In this document: positions 24,165 through 37,760 of the stretch, piece by piece
Numbering within the stretch: position 1 is the stretch's first letter
How the letters are laid out: each line of letters opens with the position of its first letter
Assembly: GCF_050436995.1 (NCBI RefSeq)
Contig: NC_134762.1
Span: forward strand, 11,368,167-11,432,166
Source: Anticarsia gemmatalis
Lineage: Eukaryota > Arthropoda > Insecta > Lepidoptera > Erebidae
Length of the DNA stretch: 64,000 nucleotides
Reading direction: 5' to 3'
Notes under the pieces: generated by a model
What the model was told of the DNA's origin: nothing
The model's input: the letters and a program-made list of their open reading frames with translations, nothing else
Databases searched by the model: none
Translations under genes and position numbers: made by a program

Positions 24165-27100
24165 AGGGGTTCCCTTTGTTTTCTAAATGAACTGGTCCCA
24201 CCCACGGTGGTTGCGACTCTGATAAAATACTCCGCCCGATTTAAATGGGCGTTAGAGCTGTTTGTGGTGTGCCGCTTAGAATGAGCCGGGTTCGATGCGA
24301 GACTGATAAATCGTTAAGAATTCGGGCGGATCTCTTGTTTAAGAATGAACACTATTAGTCAGCCGACGGACTATCGAGATAAGTTACAGAATTTCGAGTT
24401 AATGACTTAACTATTCTAATGCTAAGTACAGGTTTCCATTCGGTAGAGAAAGGTAATCTTTTACAGTCTGCTAAGCTGGCAAACTGTGGGTTGATAATCT
24501 TCACACACGTTCAAGACTTTATTAATGAGCTCTCTCGAGTATAGTCTTGCTCTCAGTAATTTATTCTTATTATATTACCGTTACATAAATTACAAACGTC
24601 ACACTAATTATAATAAAACATGACAATGGAAGGTAACACACGGGTCGGCAGATCATGTTGGGGTCGCGATAAACTTCCAAGTTTTACAGGCACCGCGCGT
24701 CGGTTGAATTTTAATGTTTTCTAACTCAACCGGCCGGCCAATACAGGCTTGAATTTAAATTTTATTAGCCCCACTGTGCATACGTACGGTTTCATGTAAA
24801 ATTTGGATAACCTCTTCACGAAAGGTCTCCATAAAAACAATTCGTGTCTCGCTAGCGGGAAATGTTCTTTGCAATTTCCTGAAAATCCGGAAATGAGCGT
24901 TTTATATGAAAATATCTGGAGGCTTTGTTTTTGTCTTTTGATTACACAGGTTTTAAAAACTCCTATTTACGTTTCATATTTCGTTTTTACGAGTTTTTTA
25001 AAGGGGAATAAAAAAATATGATCCCTTTAAAAATCTAATTCCGTTTGTAATCTTGGTGAGTATTTGTCTGGATCTGGCTTGACAGGTAATTACGTCATTT
25101 CTGAAGTAGATAAGGATCGCGCAAATTTTGAGGCGAGCCCTTGACGAGCCCTTATATTTCACCTCGACACGCGCTCGTCCGTGCGCCGCTAAATCACTGA
25201 ACACCATTTATTGTCCGGATTAATATGTCCACGGAACAAGCTTTTATTTTATTACATTTCCGGGAATGGATTCGTTTGACCTGTTCGCGTTTTATTGTGT
25301 TGCTACTATTCTTTTATTATTTGTTGGGGCCGTTCAATATTTACAGAGACAAATTAATGAGATACCTTTAATTTGATGGAGTAATTTTGACATCAAGCTG
25401 GTTTGTTTTTTTATTTGAGGATTTCGTACTGAAACAATATTGTTACGTACATTTATTTTATTTTCCTATATTTTCGTTTTATTTTATGTAGCAAACTAAA
25501 CCATCGTGTAAACATCAGGAGCACATAAAATATAATAAAAGTGGATATCGTTAACGCGTGCCCGTTAAATTAACTCGATAGATACCAGGGGCGGTGAAGC
25601 GCTGAGGCGGTGAAGATACGGCAATTCAATCACGCGGCCATTACGCCACACGTCGTCCCTAGCCCCGCCCCGCGCTCCCCTCGCGCCCCTCCGACGAAAC
25701 AAGCGGGAGGGTGAGCCCTTGCGAAATTGCGAATGCATCTCTTCGAATCTATGATGACTTGGTATTTTTATTGCATATTTTTCACTTTCCCTGCCGAGAT
25801 TTGTCGCAAAATCAAACCTGGATGGAGATAGAGACGATTTTGTTGGATAGGCGTTTTTTCTGCTTACCTGAAAAGAACAAAAATACACGTTATAAAATTG
25901 ATCTTTTTAACAACAAAAGCGCGTTGTACGTTTTTTCTAGTAAAGACGTCAGCAAAATTTTTGTAATGATATGTAAACTAACAAAAGCGATATTATTAGA
26001 CAAAATATTTAATTGAAAGGCGGTGAATTTTAGATTTGGTATAAAATAAAATTAGAGGGAGACAACTTCAATTTGAGATAAATCAGCGTGTTACCAAGGC
26101 AACAGAATCACGTAACAATACCGCAGTGCACCATGTGCCTGCACAAACTGTCCGGGAACGCGACTTCTTTTTAACTTCACAAAAAAAATTGCTCTTTTAT
26201 AGTTTCTCCTTTTATACTGTTTCGAAACTTAATTAAAAATTCTTTGTTGAGGCAACAGCGGTGAACTAAAAACGTGCACTCTCAGAGGTTCGTTTATGTC
26301 GAGTCGAGGCAAATGAGTTCTAGAAATGTACCGCTGCATTATTTTAAGTGCAAGTAACATCTTCTTTAATGCACGGGGTCTATTTTGGAGCGTTTTAAAA
26401 TATTAAATATATATTATTGGCAACTTCTACAAATATAAAAAATCAAATTTACAAATTATCCTCGAGAAGTGTTTCCGCTCGACGAGCTACTACTTATCAT
26501 CACGCGATTTTCAACAGAGCCTAAAAAATCTATTCACGGTAAGGACAACACACATTTCAGCTGTTAACCTAGCGTCAAGGAGAGATCTATCAATCTGCGT
26601 AGTTGCTTCACAGGCCATCAAAATTCGGAAGCTTAGAAATAAATCAATTATTATGTATAAATGATAATAAATAATCAATCAAATGGTAATTAGATTCTCT
26701 ACACACACGGAATTAGGGAAAAGAAGATCATTTTAAAGGAAGTTCAATTCAGTAAGACAAACAAAGAAATAAAACATTTTACCAGCGCCGGGTCAGAAGT
26801 TTAAATGAAACTGGCGGCGTCACTCTGCGAGTACAAATTGAAGGCACATCTAAATGTCACTGAGCATCGTGAACACTGCAATACATCCCCCTCCGTAATA
26901 AAAACGTTGTAAACACCCTCAAGGGCGGCACGAAAATGAAAAAGAAGCTACGACCTGCAAACTGCCGACTTATTAATTTAAAGATCGTAAAATAAGGGCG
27001 TTTTTGTTGAAGGTTTATTAATAACCTTTGTAATGAGGGTGGAATGAAGAACAAAAAGCAGACTTCAATATGTAATCTGGACGGATGGACTGTCAAGAGA

Positions 27101-30100
27101 TGGGCCTAAAAATAAGTGTACCTCCATTTTGAGTACTTATACATTTTTTTACTAGGAAAACAGCTTCAACAAGAACTTAATTGAAGTTTATTTATACTTT
27201 AGTTTAAGATAAAATAAATACTGAAATCAGGTTTAAATTTGAGCCATAAAAAAAAACACTTTCTTATACTCATATATATGGTCAGCCATATAGCCGTTAT
27301 GAATAAAAGATAACTAACTTGCATTCGTAACGTTCGATTTTTTTCATAACTTAATAATATTTAAGTTTAGCTAAAAGTGAGTTAAGACTGCTACAACTGA
27401 GGCAGCGCGTAGTAAAAAAAAATCAAGTATCCAAATACAAAAGTATCACTCGACAAAAAGAACGAAAGCAAAAAGACCCTTCAGATACTGTTGCGAACCG
27501 TACATAGTATTACTCGCACATGTTCCACTCTTTACCCGGCCGTTGTCCAGTGCCTATGTTTCGTTACTGAGTTAATTTCGTCGCGTGTGTTCGCCCACAC
27601 TCGTGTTCGTACAAATATCCTGTTGAATCAAACGCCAAGGTTTCAGCGTATTTACCGCCTTCACCGGTATGTTACTGACATCCTTTCAGTGCCACTTCCG
27701 TTTTTCTGTGGAGGCTTTTATGTTACAAGGTGGACGGTTAGTCATAGGACGTTTCCTGTAATTTTTCTTATAGCAAAATTGGTTTTCTTGGTAGGCTTGA
27801 ATGGGTATGATTTTTAAGGCTTATTGGTTTGGTACTTATTTCTGTATATGTATTTAGAAGTATATAAGAATGTTTATAAGTTACCAGGTCATTATAGTAC
27901 AAGCTCTGTTTTGTTTGGATTCAGATGAACGTGTATAAGTTGTCCCATGATTCGTCTATGTAATATGAAAGTCACAACAGATTACTGCCTACAAGAAAAT
28001 TCCAATAAGTATCATTAAGTCCCGGCTTACTCAATAGTCGCCACGGCTTGGATCTTCGACTTTTTTAATAAAGATTGGTGAGTTGTCGAAGTGTTCGGCA
28101 AGTTTCAGTTAACTTTCTGTTTGATGAACGATACAACATTCCGACTCCTGCAGGTACGAGGGGAGTGTTGCAATCTTTACAAGTTTTTTGGAAATTGGAA
28201 AAGTTAGCGCGTCCCTGCGAGCCGCCGCTCTCCATCAAGTATCGTTTATCGCTATAACGAGCCCTTCTACTACCTCTCAACGCACTTTATAAGAATTTTT
28301 GATTTCTGATAAGGATTTTAGTACAAAACTTTTTAATAGAATTCTCATCAACATTTTTCGTCACAGACATTTTCTTTGGCAATAAGAGAACGTTCAATAT
28401 TTTTATTTGCTAAAGAAAATCTAATTACGTCTACGAGTCGCACAAAAAGAGAATTTGCACAAATAGTACGCTTCCCTTTAACGTTTGAGAAATATAAAGT
28501 CATGCCAAAAATGGTCGTTCTCCTCGGGGACAAATGAAATTAGCATGAAAAGGAGTGCGCTGACAAACGAGCTTGTGTATTTTATGTATAAGGTTGTATA
28601 AGTCGACGGACTGGGGCCGCACTTAATTTCATTTACCGGAGGAATTATTATGCGCCGCCAGGAGACGCTCATCGCCTACTAGTCCGCGCGGCCAGACATC
28701 TTTATTCCGACGCAGCCTCCAGATAATAACATTACAACTGAATGAATTTTATGTTCTCGTCCCAAAGACACGTCCGCAGCCAAATCACTCGCAGCAGAAA
28801 ATTGCGACTTCACACAAAAGGTTCGCAGGTTGCGGCAGTCACCTTACTGTTACGAACAGTTTCAATTTCAACGATAGTATTTCACATTTTCCACAATAAC
28901 CAAGCGGACGCAAGCAACATTGGTAATTCAGAAGAAAACAAATAAGTAAGTAAGAAAAGTTTGAAACGAAGCGTGGAACTGACTTTCCGTTTAAAAGTTC
29001 CGACTTGGACTCAACTGTATCGTTCGTTAGTGGGGAAACGAAAGATTAATGTTGGGAAAAACGAACAATGGGAGCATAAAGAAAATAAATAAATACATCA
29101 ACGTATTGATAGAATCGTAGACAGATGTCGTGAAGGAAATTGTTTTCAATCTGAGTGGCGGAGCGCGTGGCGGGGCGCGTGGCGGCCCGAGGGGAGCAGA
29201 AGCCTGCCGGCGGATGGCTGCCTTCCGCAAATAAAATACGCCACCACAAGTGGCTTGATATCTTAACTGCCTATCTAGTGCCTGCACTACCGCCTGACAC
29301 ATTTTCATTTCGATGCCAATTTTTCGTACAAGTTTAATCAACATTTTTTTCTGCTACTCCTAGTAACGGTTAATTCGTTTCGTGGACTCAAATTCCCGTT
29401 AGTTCTATGTTTATGTTCAACAATTCTGTAGAATAACATCAAAACGAATGTAGAACTGTAGAAACGAATTACGCGATAACACTTAAGTCGAGGATATCAC
29501 GAAATTAAACCGTGTTCTCGCGTCGCGGCGTCTATAGAAGCGAAAAAAACTTGTCTCCTCATAACGTGAGGAGTTTTCGGGAAATTTCACCAGAAATTCT
29601 GTGGAATTATTCACATCTGCAGGCGGCGTGGTGCGCGCCAGAAAGTTAGATGAGTTTTGTCGTATACGCCGACTCCGGGATAATTGGAAACAGAACGGAA
29701 CCTGTTTGTTTTATTTCAAGCCCTCCATTCCACCACGGGACGCATGTTCACTAATGTGTACTCCGGTGTGTGCTCTCACTATTTACATTTGGCGAAACGA
29801 GTTTGAAGTCGAATCCATTTGACTTTGTCTAGGTAACCTGTGCGGTGAACAACACTCGACGCTGTAAAGTTTTATCGTGGTAGTTCTACTTGTTTACGAG
29901 AACTCGAGCACCAATACAATTGGAGCTAACATTGTTACACAAAGTAAGTGTAACATATTCGCGAGTACCAGGAAATCATGCGGGCAGCAGAGATTGCGTG
30001 CAATTTACCGGCGAGCACGTCGTCTCTACCCTCATCACAGTGACGCGGCGTGTGTCTTCGTACCATCTTGTGGAGTTCACACGGCGCACATAAGTGACAA

Positions 30101-32073
30101 CAAATATAGGACTTCTCTCTGCCGTGCAATCTTTTTTCGGACAGAATGATTAATGAATCTTGTTAACTTGTTGAGACTGAGGCACTCTTAGTTGCAAACA
30201 TCGCATCGCTTGATAAATGATCAGAGAGGTCAATAACATATATCTTTTAAGTATCTGATGATAGATATTACGTGCTTTCAAAACAGTCAAAAATAATATT
30301 TCAAAATTTTTCTAAGCGTCTTTAATAAGTTCCACAGTGGGTTGGCTACTGACTTTCAGAAGAAAGCAATAAAGTTTGAAGTCTGTTGTTTATACGGTCG
30401 ATGTGTACACCAGCTCAACAAGAACAGCCACCAAATATATTTTGAATATTTCGTGAAAAATCTGAATATTTCGTGATTTGTGTCGCCGACGGTACGTGTT
30501 GGTTGTATACAGCGTGTTACATGTAGATGTATACAGAGTGTAACATGTGCGTAAAACAATGTCACGCGGAAACAGTGGCGCAACCCGAAAATAAACGAAA
30601 TTCGCTCCACAGAACGTGATGATGTTAAAAAAAGCAAAATAAAGCAAAGGCTGGGAGTTCGGTTGTTTTGTTTCATTCTACCGAAACGTTTCCGTTCGTA
30701 ATACTTTTGTATGCATTAAAGCCACGAAACAATAGACGTGTCGAAATTTGTACAAAGTATTTAAAGCTTTGTATTTCAATTTTACGTCGGATGCGAGAAT
30801 TTTATTTTTATGAGCTTAATTCCTTTCATGGTTTGTCTCACATTCAGTTCAGGTTTTAATGGACTCGATGTTCGCTATTTTAAAATTCAACCCGAATATT
30901 TTTAATTTCTTTACAATTATATCTAAACCAGTGCTTTAATCAACTAGCTGAGCAAACCGCGCACAATATTTAACACATACCCAAAAATCTATGAACATAA
31001 ATTTCTTTAATGGGTATACAGATACAGATTGAGAAAACCCTATTCTTATAACCAAATAAATTTCATACCCACAAAAGGCTCTAATTAAAATACCAACCCG
31101 TCAAATCTAACCTAAGAAAGACCAATTAACATGATCAGAAAGTAATACAACTAAGTGATCGAGATTATCCCTCGTAGTGATTGCGACATGTTGAAGGTAT
31201 TAGGGCCCGTTGGAGCATAATCGACAACTATTACATTACCTACCGATATCGTTAGGGGAAACAAAAAAGGGCCGCCTTCCTACAGCGTCTTAAGGAAGAG
31301 GAATCTGCATGAAGGTTTATGAGCTTTTTATACACTAGGTTTTTTTGGAGGTCAATTGACTACATTAAGGGAAAAAAAGGAGGGTTTTAGCTAGTCAAAT
31401 ATACTATAACGGTTGGAGAAAATAATGTATGTACTAGTTATTGCTGTATATCCGATAATATCTAAGTGGTGTCAATTATTTTGCAAACTTATCCCAATAG
31501 TAATTATTGATCTGAAAGAAGGCGTCACTTCCCTGTTCTCATTTTTGGTTTATATTTATTTATTTTTGCAAATATGGGTAACAAGAATAGGAGAGTTAGG
31601 TAGTTACACAAATACATGTGTTGGGTACATTTGCCATGAATTTCTGACAGCACATGACAAAGGCACTTTTGACCCCAGAGATTAATGCTCATCAGACGCC
31701 ATGCACTTGTCATCCCCAAACATGGGACTCTTAGATCTTTAGGATTTGTACCACCAAGGCTTCCTTATCTTGTCCAAAAACATTTTTCAGTTGATGACCC
31801 TTTCACGGATTACTATCAGCAAACAGAGGATAATTACCACGAAGGCTTCAAACAAATAGGCTTGTTTTTAAAAGATTACGTTTAAAAAGCTTTTTGTTTA
31901 CTCCTCGCACAATTTCCTCCGCGTTCAAATCTCTTGGTAATGTTGAGTGCAGCTTTTTGGGAGATGTTTCGGGTTTATAATGGGGCTGAGCTTTTAGCTT
32001 TTTAAGGGTTTTGTGCTATTGATAAACACCATGGTTTTAATGGATAATTAAAGCAGATATAATTCATATAATA
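24165..32073. other. Gene-free stretch with several GC-rich spots
   Basis: Many short frames overlap on both strands between 25.5 and 30.7 kb, but none has a recognisable domain or a clear exon structure. GC-rich spots at about 25630-25710 and 29150-29215 give arginine- and alanine-rich conceptual proteins on both strands, which is expected from base composition. Short tandem repeats lie at 30443-30476 and 30504-30548. Confidence 0.45.
30504..30551 (+). repeat. Two-copy tandem repeat, 24-bp period
   Basis: TGTATACAGCGTGTTACATG is followed 24 bp later by TGTATACAGAGTGTAACATG, with two mismatches. A second short direct repeat (TGAATATTTCGTGA, 20-bp period) lies 30-60 bp upstream. Confidence 0.8.
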
Positions 32074-33641
32074 CACTCAGCGGCAGAAAAAGTGGCCCAA
32101 AGCAAAACTACGATAAAACTTTTTAGAATATCAATATATGGTTACTATTTTGGCTATAACTATTAGTTAAACAGTTTATACACAAGTTTAGTTACAATTT
32201 ACACTAAATAGTCGTAATTTTTAATCAAAAATGGGAAAAATTAAAAAATACAGCTTTTGTCGAAATCGCTTACTGAAAGTTTTTGCAAAAACCTAATTCT
32301 GCACCAAAGAAAAAATCTAGTTTATACCGCGTGTTACCTCCTCTAGCATTTATGGTGACCTGCATGCATTCTGGCATGCTTCGGAGGATGTTTTAATTAC
32401 TTCTTGAAGAACTTTATCCCACACTCTGACTAGAGCGGTTCTTCGCTCACCAAGTGATTCTGGTGGGTTGGGCAGTGCGCATACACTGTTTTTTAGCATG
32501 TGCCAGACATGTTCTATGGGGTTGATGTCTGGACTGTGAGCAGACTAAGCCAGTTTTTGAATCCCGATATCAGCAAGGTGCGATTCCACAACGCGGTCGC
32601 TATGAGCGCGCGCATTAAACTGCATTAGAGTTAATCCTCCCGACCAATGAAATCCATAAGTGGTATAACATGGTCTTGGAAGATTTCTTCAATGTACCCG
32701 GCTGCTGTTAGGCGCTGATCTACGATGACAAGCTCCGTACGTGCCTCCAAACATACACTTCTCCATACCATAACAGACCTACATTTGTAACTGACCGTCT
32801 GACGTGTTGTGTTGGGAAAAAACCGTCCTTAATGGCGTCTTTACACTCTCTCACGACCATTTGGTGCTCTTAATGCTACTCAGCACTCATCGGTTAACAA
32901 GAACTTGCTCCATTGGTCGATAGCCAATTCACATGTTTACGAGCAAATCGTAATCGCGCAACTCGATGGTGTCTCTCGAGTTCTGGTACTCGGGTTGGTC
33001 TTCCTGCCTGTAAATTACGTTCTTTTATCCTTCGCCTCATGTTCCGTTCACTAAGAATGACTCCGCGTGCCGCTTGAAGCGTCTAGTGAATCTCAAACGC
33101 TGTCAGAAAGCGGTTTCTCAGCACCTCGAGGTTAACAAATCGGTCATCTCTTGCGGATGTACATCGTGTTCGTCCAATTCCTAGTCGCCGCGTGTAGAGA
33201 CCAGTCTCACGATACCTCCTAATCGCAGACCTTAAAGTGGTTCGCGATACATTGAAAAATGCAGCCACCTCTCAATGGTAATGGCCCTGATCGGACAACA
33301 AGACCACCTAAGCCACTTGTTCAGCAGTAAGTGGCATCTTCAAATCTTTTCTAAAATCTAAATAGACCAATAATCAATAAAAATCATAAAGAAAATCGTT
33401 TCCGTGCAGCAATATTTCAAAATACAGAATTCAACTGACCTCTCGAATCAACACTGAATTCAGTTCTAACACACATTGTTAGAAAAAGTCATCCGTCACT
33501 TAAATTAATCTGAAATTCAACACTTCATAACACTAAACAGATCACTTCGCAACTACTTACAACAATATATCTTTCATATATTACTTAATTTGTTTACAAA
33601 TTCACGATAAGCGCTTGGGCCACTTTTTCTGCCGCTGAGTG
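32074..33641 (-). mobile_element. Tc1-like DNA transposon
   Basis: The 1568-bp element is flanked by TA on both sides (32072-32073 and 33642-33643), the Tc1/mariner target. The terminal inverted repeats are identical over 27 bp (32074-32100 and 33615-33641) and begin CACTCAGCGGCAG. The minus strand carries a Tc1-type transposase (32350-33337) broken by stops and frameshifts. Overall length fits a full-length Tc1-like element, usually about 1.3-1.7 kb. The contrast between intact ends and a dead gene suggests the ends stayed usable after the gene decayed, or that decay is quite recent. Confidence 0.9.
32350..33337 (-). pseudogene. Tc1-like transposase, inactivated
   Basis: The start is an ATG at 33337-33335 (MPLTAEQVA). 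A helix-turn-helix segment follows (FFNVSRTTLRSAIRRYRETG), then the linker wording RRLGIGRTRC typical of Tc1-type DNA-binding domains. The catalytic domain is recognisable in pieces. The first aspartate lies in FLLTDEC. The second falls in a QFNARAH segment where families have QDNARPH, so that aspartate is replaced. The glutamate lies in SPDINPIEHVW. Spacing from the second position to the glutamate is 34 residues, giving the DD34E signature of Tc1-like enzymes. Several in-frame stops and at least two frame changes are present, and one catalytic residue is lost, so it is inactive. Confidence 0.88.
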
Positions 33642-36600
33642 TATGTTTATTACTTATCTGAACAAACAAATGATAAAATAGGGAGAATGCTACAGTTACG
33701 CTGTAATAAGTGACAGGTGTGAAGGCAATATTAATTATCAAATATTTTGAATAAGCTGGAGCTAAACTGGTATAACACCTTTAACAACCTTGTTTGCTGC
33801 CCGACGTTTCGGTTAAATTACATGGATCACGATGTTATGGATCTGTCTTAATATAAGAGATTTTAATTGATGTATGATAATGACAACTCTCTTTGGTTGT
33901 AACAAATTATTTAATTAAAATAGAATTAGTTAAACTTGCGAATTATTTATCTTTCTGGTATTTACTTCACCCATAAAATATATAATTATTCCCATCAAAT
34001 CGTTCCCTAGCAACAGCACACGTCATGTACAAAGCGAATCTCTTCTCGTCAAGATAATGTCGCCGAGGACATTCAAATATAATTAACTAAATGAATTACA
34101 ACCCCGCACCTTACATGTAAAAGCTACGACTTATCTACATATAACATTAATAAGGAAATAGACACAGTGGGCGAAAAATATGCCACAAATCTAACACGAA
34201 CATTTCCGCAAGCCTCATTTTAGTCAGTCAGTATAAGTTGTAAATAAAATGTATCGTGAGCTAATATTTAGAAAAAAAACTTATTGTCAGTTTTATTAGA
34301 TTCCATTTAGGATGTTTTTTCAAAGTTAGATAATTATTCTTAATACTTTTTAGCGTTACATAACGATTACTTAAAAAAGAAATACCATAGATTGGTAAAC
34401 GATCGTTTAAAAACACTTAACCTGGACAATATGAGTAGACATTTGTATGTGCTGTGTAAATTACAATAAACGTTAGGCTTGGGCTTTATCAATTTAAATT
34501 AACTATGGTAACGTCCTTCAAATAGTCGAGTAACTTTATCACAAGCTTGATGTTTATCAATCACGCAATAATTAAAAATCTAAAGAAGTTCCAACGAAAA
34601 ACGAATCATGTTTAAAAACTCGCAAATTGTCAGCCAAGTCAGTATACTTCCTAAACATCGTAGACAGTATAAGAGTGGTCCATTAATTCCGCTTGGTGCG
34701 CGCTTGTATGTATGTGTGTGTGTTCTTATGCATAATTACATAGCGTCCATCCGTCTCCGTCGTCTGTTCGACGCACTGTCTCTGTGGCTGTAGCTACTCT
34801 GTGCTAGACATGGAATATACATGGGTTTGCTACGAATTATATAGATTGAGTATAAGAAGGAATATAGAGACTAGGTTTGATTTCAAATAGTGACGAACTT
34901 AGTTAGATGACGTCAATGGCTTAGCAGTTTAAATATTTACTATGCATCTGTAACTTACTGTGCGAAGGCTGTTTGTTTTCCCATACGCTTTCCAAAAATA
35001 GTTGTTCCTTATCGCAAAATATAATAACTTTCAAGCAGGTTACAGCCAGTGGCAAATAAACAACCAGTAAAGTCTTCTGGAATTCTGACATTCTGTAGAT
35101 TGGTGTCACCTATTCGTATTAGAGATGAGCATTTGCAAGTTTCGGAAAGCATGTTCAAAGCCGTTTACTGCTGCTTACTAATACAGTTAAGCCTTGACTG
35201 AACTTTTTAGCTTTAATTTGACTACAAACCACACCACAAATAAGTAAACAGTTTAATTTTTTGTAACAAGTGTAAGTTGTCTTAATCATGTAAAGACTAA
35301 AGTACCACACCGCACTCTCGGCGTGTAAACGACATGCTTTCGGTTCGCCTTAATTTATGAACCCGGTGTAAGTCGACTAAGAAAATGGTTACACAAAGGA
35401 GCTCAGCGTATGCGGTTTGAGATGTATACGCAAATATACTTGAATGCTGAGAATATTGTGGCTAAATGAAGCTGCTTCTACTGTTCATTATTTGTATTGT
35501 GCAGTTAATAAATGTGGCTTTATGTCAACAAAGACCGGAGGTTTTCTGTTAGAAAGTTTACTATAGTATTCCCGAGTTTGGTTTTGAGACCATAATAAAG
35601 GGTTGAGGTCTACATTAATATTTGTGTATGATATTGTCAGTATCAAGATAATATATCTCATTTTTCGGAGTAACCCTTGTTATAAAAATATAGGCAACGT
35701 ACAATTTCATAAAATATTCGCGCTTGGAAGCCGAGCCTTTAAGCAAAACGCTAAAAGTTCCAAGCAATTCCCTGATTGAAAAAATACGACTATAGCTACC
35801 GGTTAAACGGCATACATATTTTACAGTCTGGTACCAGGGGGACATGAGTAGCACAGAGGTACGCACTGCGAAAAACATCGCCTTAATTCCTCGTAAAACG
35901 TACAGGTAGGGAAGGCAGCATCAATGATGAAACATTCATGTGAAAACAATCTGCTGATGTCGGCTCGGTAAAACCTCCCAGGATAAGGAGAGTATGAAAC
36001 CGAAAGAGGTTGTGTGGATTTGACCTACAGTTTAATTTGTCCGAGTTACATTTATAAGGGTATGCATGTTTTCTTGGCCGTCATAAAAATATATGTTTTA
36101 CTCATTACGTTCGGGTCCTCGCCCTTGGTACATCACTTACTCATCTTATAATATTTACCTCTCCTTTTAAAAAATAAGAGGAATTTTTAATAAGAATAAA
36201 GTTTTGTCTAGTCACAGTGCGTTGAACTCAAACTCATCTGAGACGGTCAATGACACTGAGATTATTATAAGATTTACATGAACAACAAGAAAACAATAAA
36301 ACGAAAGATCTAAGGGAAAATGTAATCCGATACCAGGAAACTATAAAAACAGAGGAGGTTACATCCAACATGCGGTTAATTCCTTCACGTAGGGTTAGGT
36401 CTATCGTACTTCGCCGCTATAACAATAAGCATAATCTAAATTACCAAGATTTGCTCGACATGTAAGCTTAAGGGACTCATACAAGGGTGATTACTTCTTA
36501 AAACCTTCGCTTCAAACGTTAAGTAGGTACCTAAAGGTCTTTTGATTCTCGTAATTGCTTAAATATAAATTGAGCGGGCATTTTTCTCGTATATTTCTGA

Positions 36601-37066
36601 AACTCGAGTGGTTCGCAAACATTTGATCAACGGTTACGTCAATACCGTTAATTTAATGCCGATTAAGACCCTTTTAATTCGATAGGTGCTTATATTTTTC
36701 TTTATTGAGTAAAGGAAAATATTTATGAAAGATATGACTGTGTATAATATGACCCCCGTTTATAATTTTAGCACAACGATGATGTTTATACCTACTTATA
36801 GCGTAATGTTAAAGTTGATTGACATATGTACATATGTTGTTGCTGTTACTAAGGTCTGAGATTTGTATGATTGTAAAATGTATTAATTAAACAGAAATTG
36901 TATAGTATTATGAAATAGAAAATTAATTAAGCATATTAATTAAGTGCTTATCGTTCTTGTTTTTAGATTCTATGAACTAACAATAACGTATTAAAGATCT
37001 CTATTAATGATTATTCGTAATCGGTAATATGTATATGATTCTTATACTTTTATAAATGTTCTTTGC
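33642..37066. other. Gene-free unique DNA
   Basis: No coding signal is seen. A TGACGTCA site lies at 34908-34915 and a GTATGTATGTGTGTGTGT stretch near 34706. A strict dispersed-motif site (TACCAGGGGGACATGA) lies at 35832, with a near-match at 36331. Confidence 0.5.
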
Positions 37067-37117
37067 TTTCCGCCTTTCCTTAAGGGAAATAAGGCATGAT
37101 TTTATGTATGTATATTA
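37067..37117 (+). repeat. SINE 3' tail fragment
   Basis: The wording CTTTCCTTAAGGGAAATAAGG, then CATGATTTTATGTATGTATA, matches the terminal part of the SINE family at 11932 and 56488. The head is missing. Confidence 0.5.
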
Positions 37118-37510
37118 CTGTATATATGTTAATATAGGATCTTCTCCCATTGGAATATCGTAGAACGCATATCATTATCTAGCAATATCAAGCACTTGTA
37201 GCCCTCTCTCTGCTCAATCTAACTAAATCTAATAGCAATCGCATTAATCGTATTGAACGTACTAATAACTCAACACCTGAACCGCTTTACTGAGAAACGA
37301 TCACTAACTTCACATTGGAAAATACAATTTAGCGCAAAGGTACATCTAGGATTTATTTATTGCACACTTGCAAGATAAATCCTGTAAGATATTATATTTT
37401 GTAGAGTGCAGTCAATGTAATCTGAGTAGAGAATCAAAAAAGTACCTCTGTGGTGAGGTATGTAGGTTTGACTCCCTATTTCAAAATGTTATGTCCTTCC
37501 CGAACTTATC
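37118..37510. other. Short unique spacer
   Basis: About 390 bp between two SINE-derived pieces. No feature is seen. Confidence 0.5.
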
Positions 37511-37698
37511 TTTTTTTTTTAAAAAGGGTTGCGGGTACTTTTACAAACATACAAACAACGGTCACAAAGTAGAACCAGACATGTAACAAACATTTGCGGA
37601 TTACACAAGTAATTATTCCGTGTGGGAATCGAACCCACGACCTTTCGACACATTGTTAGCGGCGTGGAGACCTAAACCACTGCACCACGGAGGCAGTC
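37511..37698 (-). repeat. tRNA-derived SINE
   Basis: On the minus strand it begins GACTGCCTCCGTGGTGCAGT (A box inside). A B box follows (GGGTTCGATTCCCACACGG), then the body with a GTTGTTTGTATGTTTGTAAA-like stretch, ending in a poly-A tract (T10 on the plus strand at 37511-37520). It is the same family as the fuller copy at 46700-46934, with some internal shortening. The head resembles a tRNA but the body shows it is a retroposon. Confidence 0.8.
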
Positions 37699-37760
37699 AA
37701 ATAGAAGAACTATAAAAACGTCAATTGTGATGACGTTCTATTCACATTAACACATGCAAA

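Noticed and set aside
24998..25207. 69-codon minus-strand frame with ARGRARVEVKYKGSSRARL-type wording
   Set aside because: Short, no domain, and low-confidence composition; likely chance.
25565..25888. 107-codon minus-strand frame with an arginine/glycine-rich middle
   Set aside because: The R/G-rich part comes from a GC-rich patch that gives similar composition in several frames. No domain, splice context or neighbour supports it.
29027..29344. 105-codon minus-strand frame with APPRAPPRAPP-like repeats
   Set aside because: It reflects a short GC-rich tandem patch, and overlapping frames on both strands look equally open. No recognisable family.
29877..30149. 90-codon plus-strand frame overlapped by two other frames
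   Set aside because: Three overlapping frames of similar length in slightly GC-richer DNA are expected by chance. No motif seen.
33795..33850. Possible LINE fragment containing CCCGACGTTTCGG
   Set aside because: The word is common in lepidopteran repeats, but too little surrounding sequence matched to support a feature.
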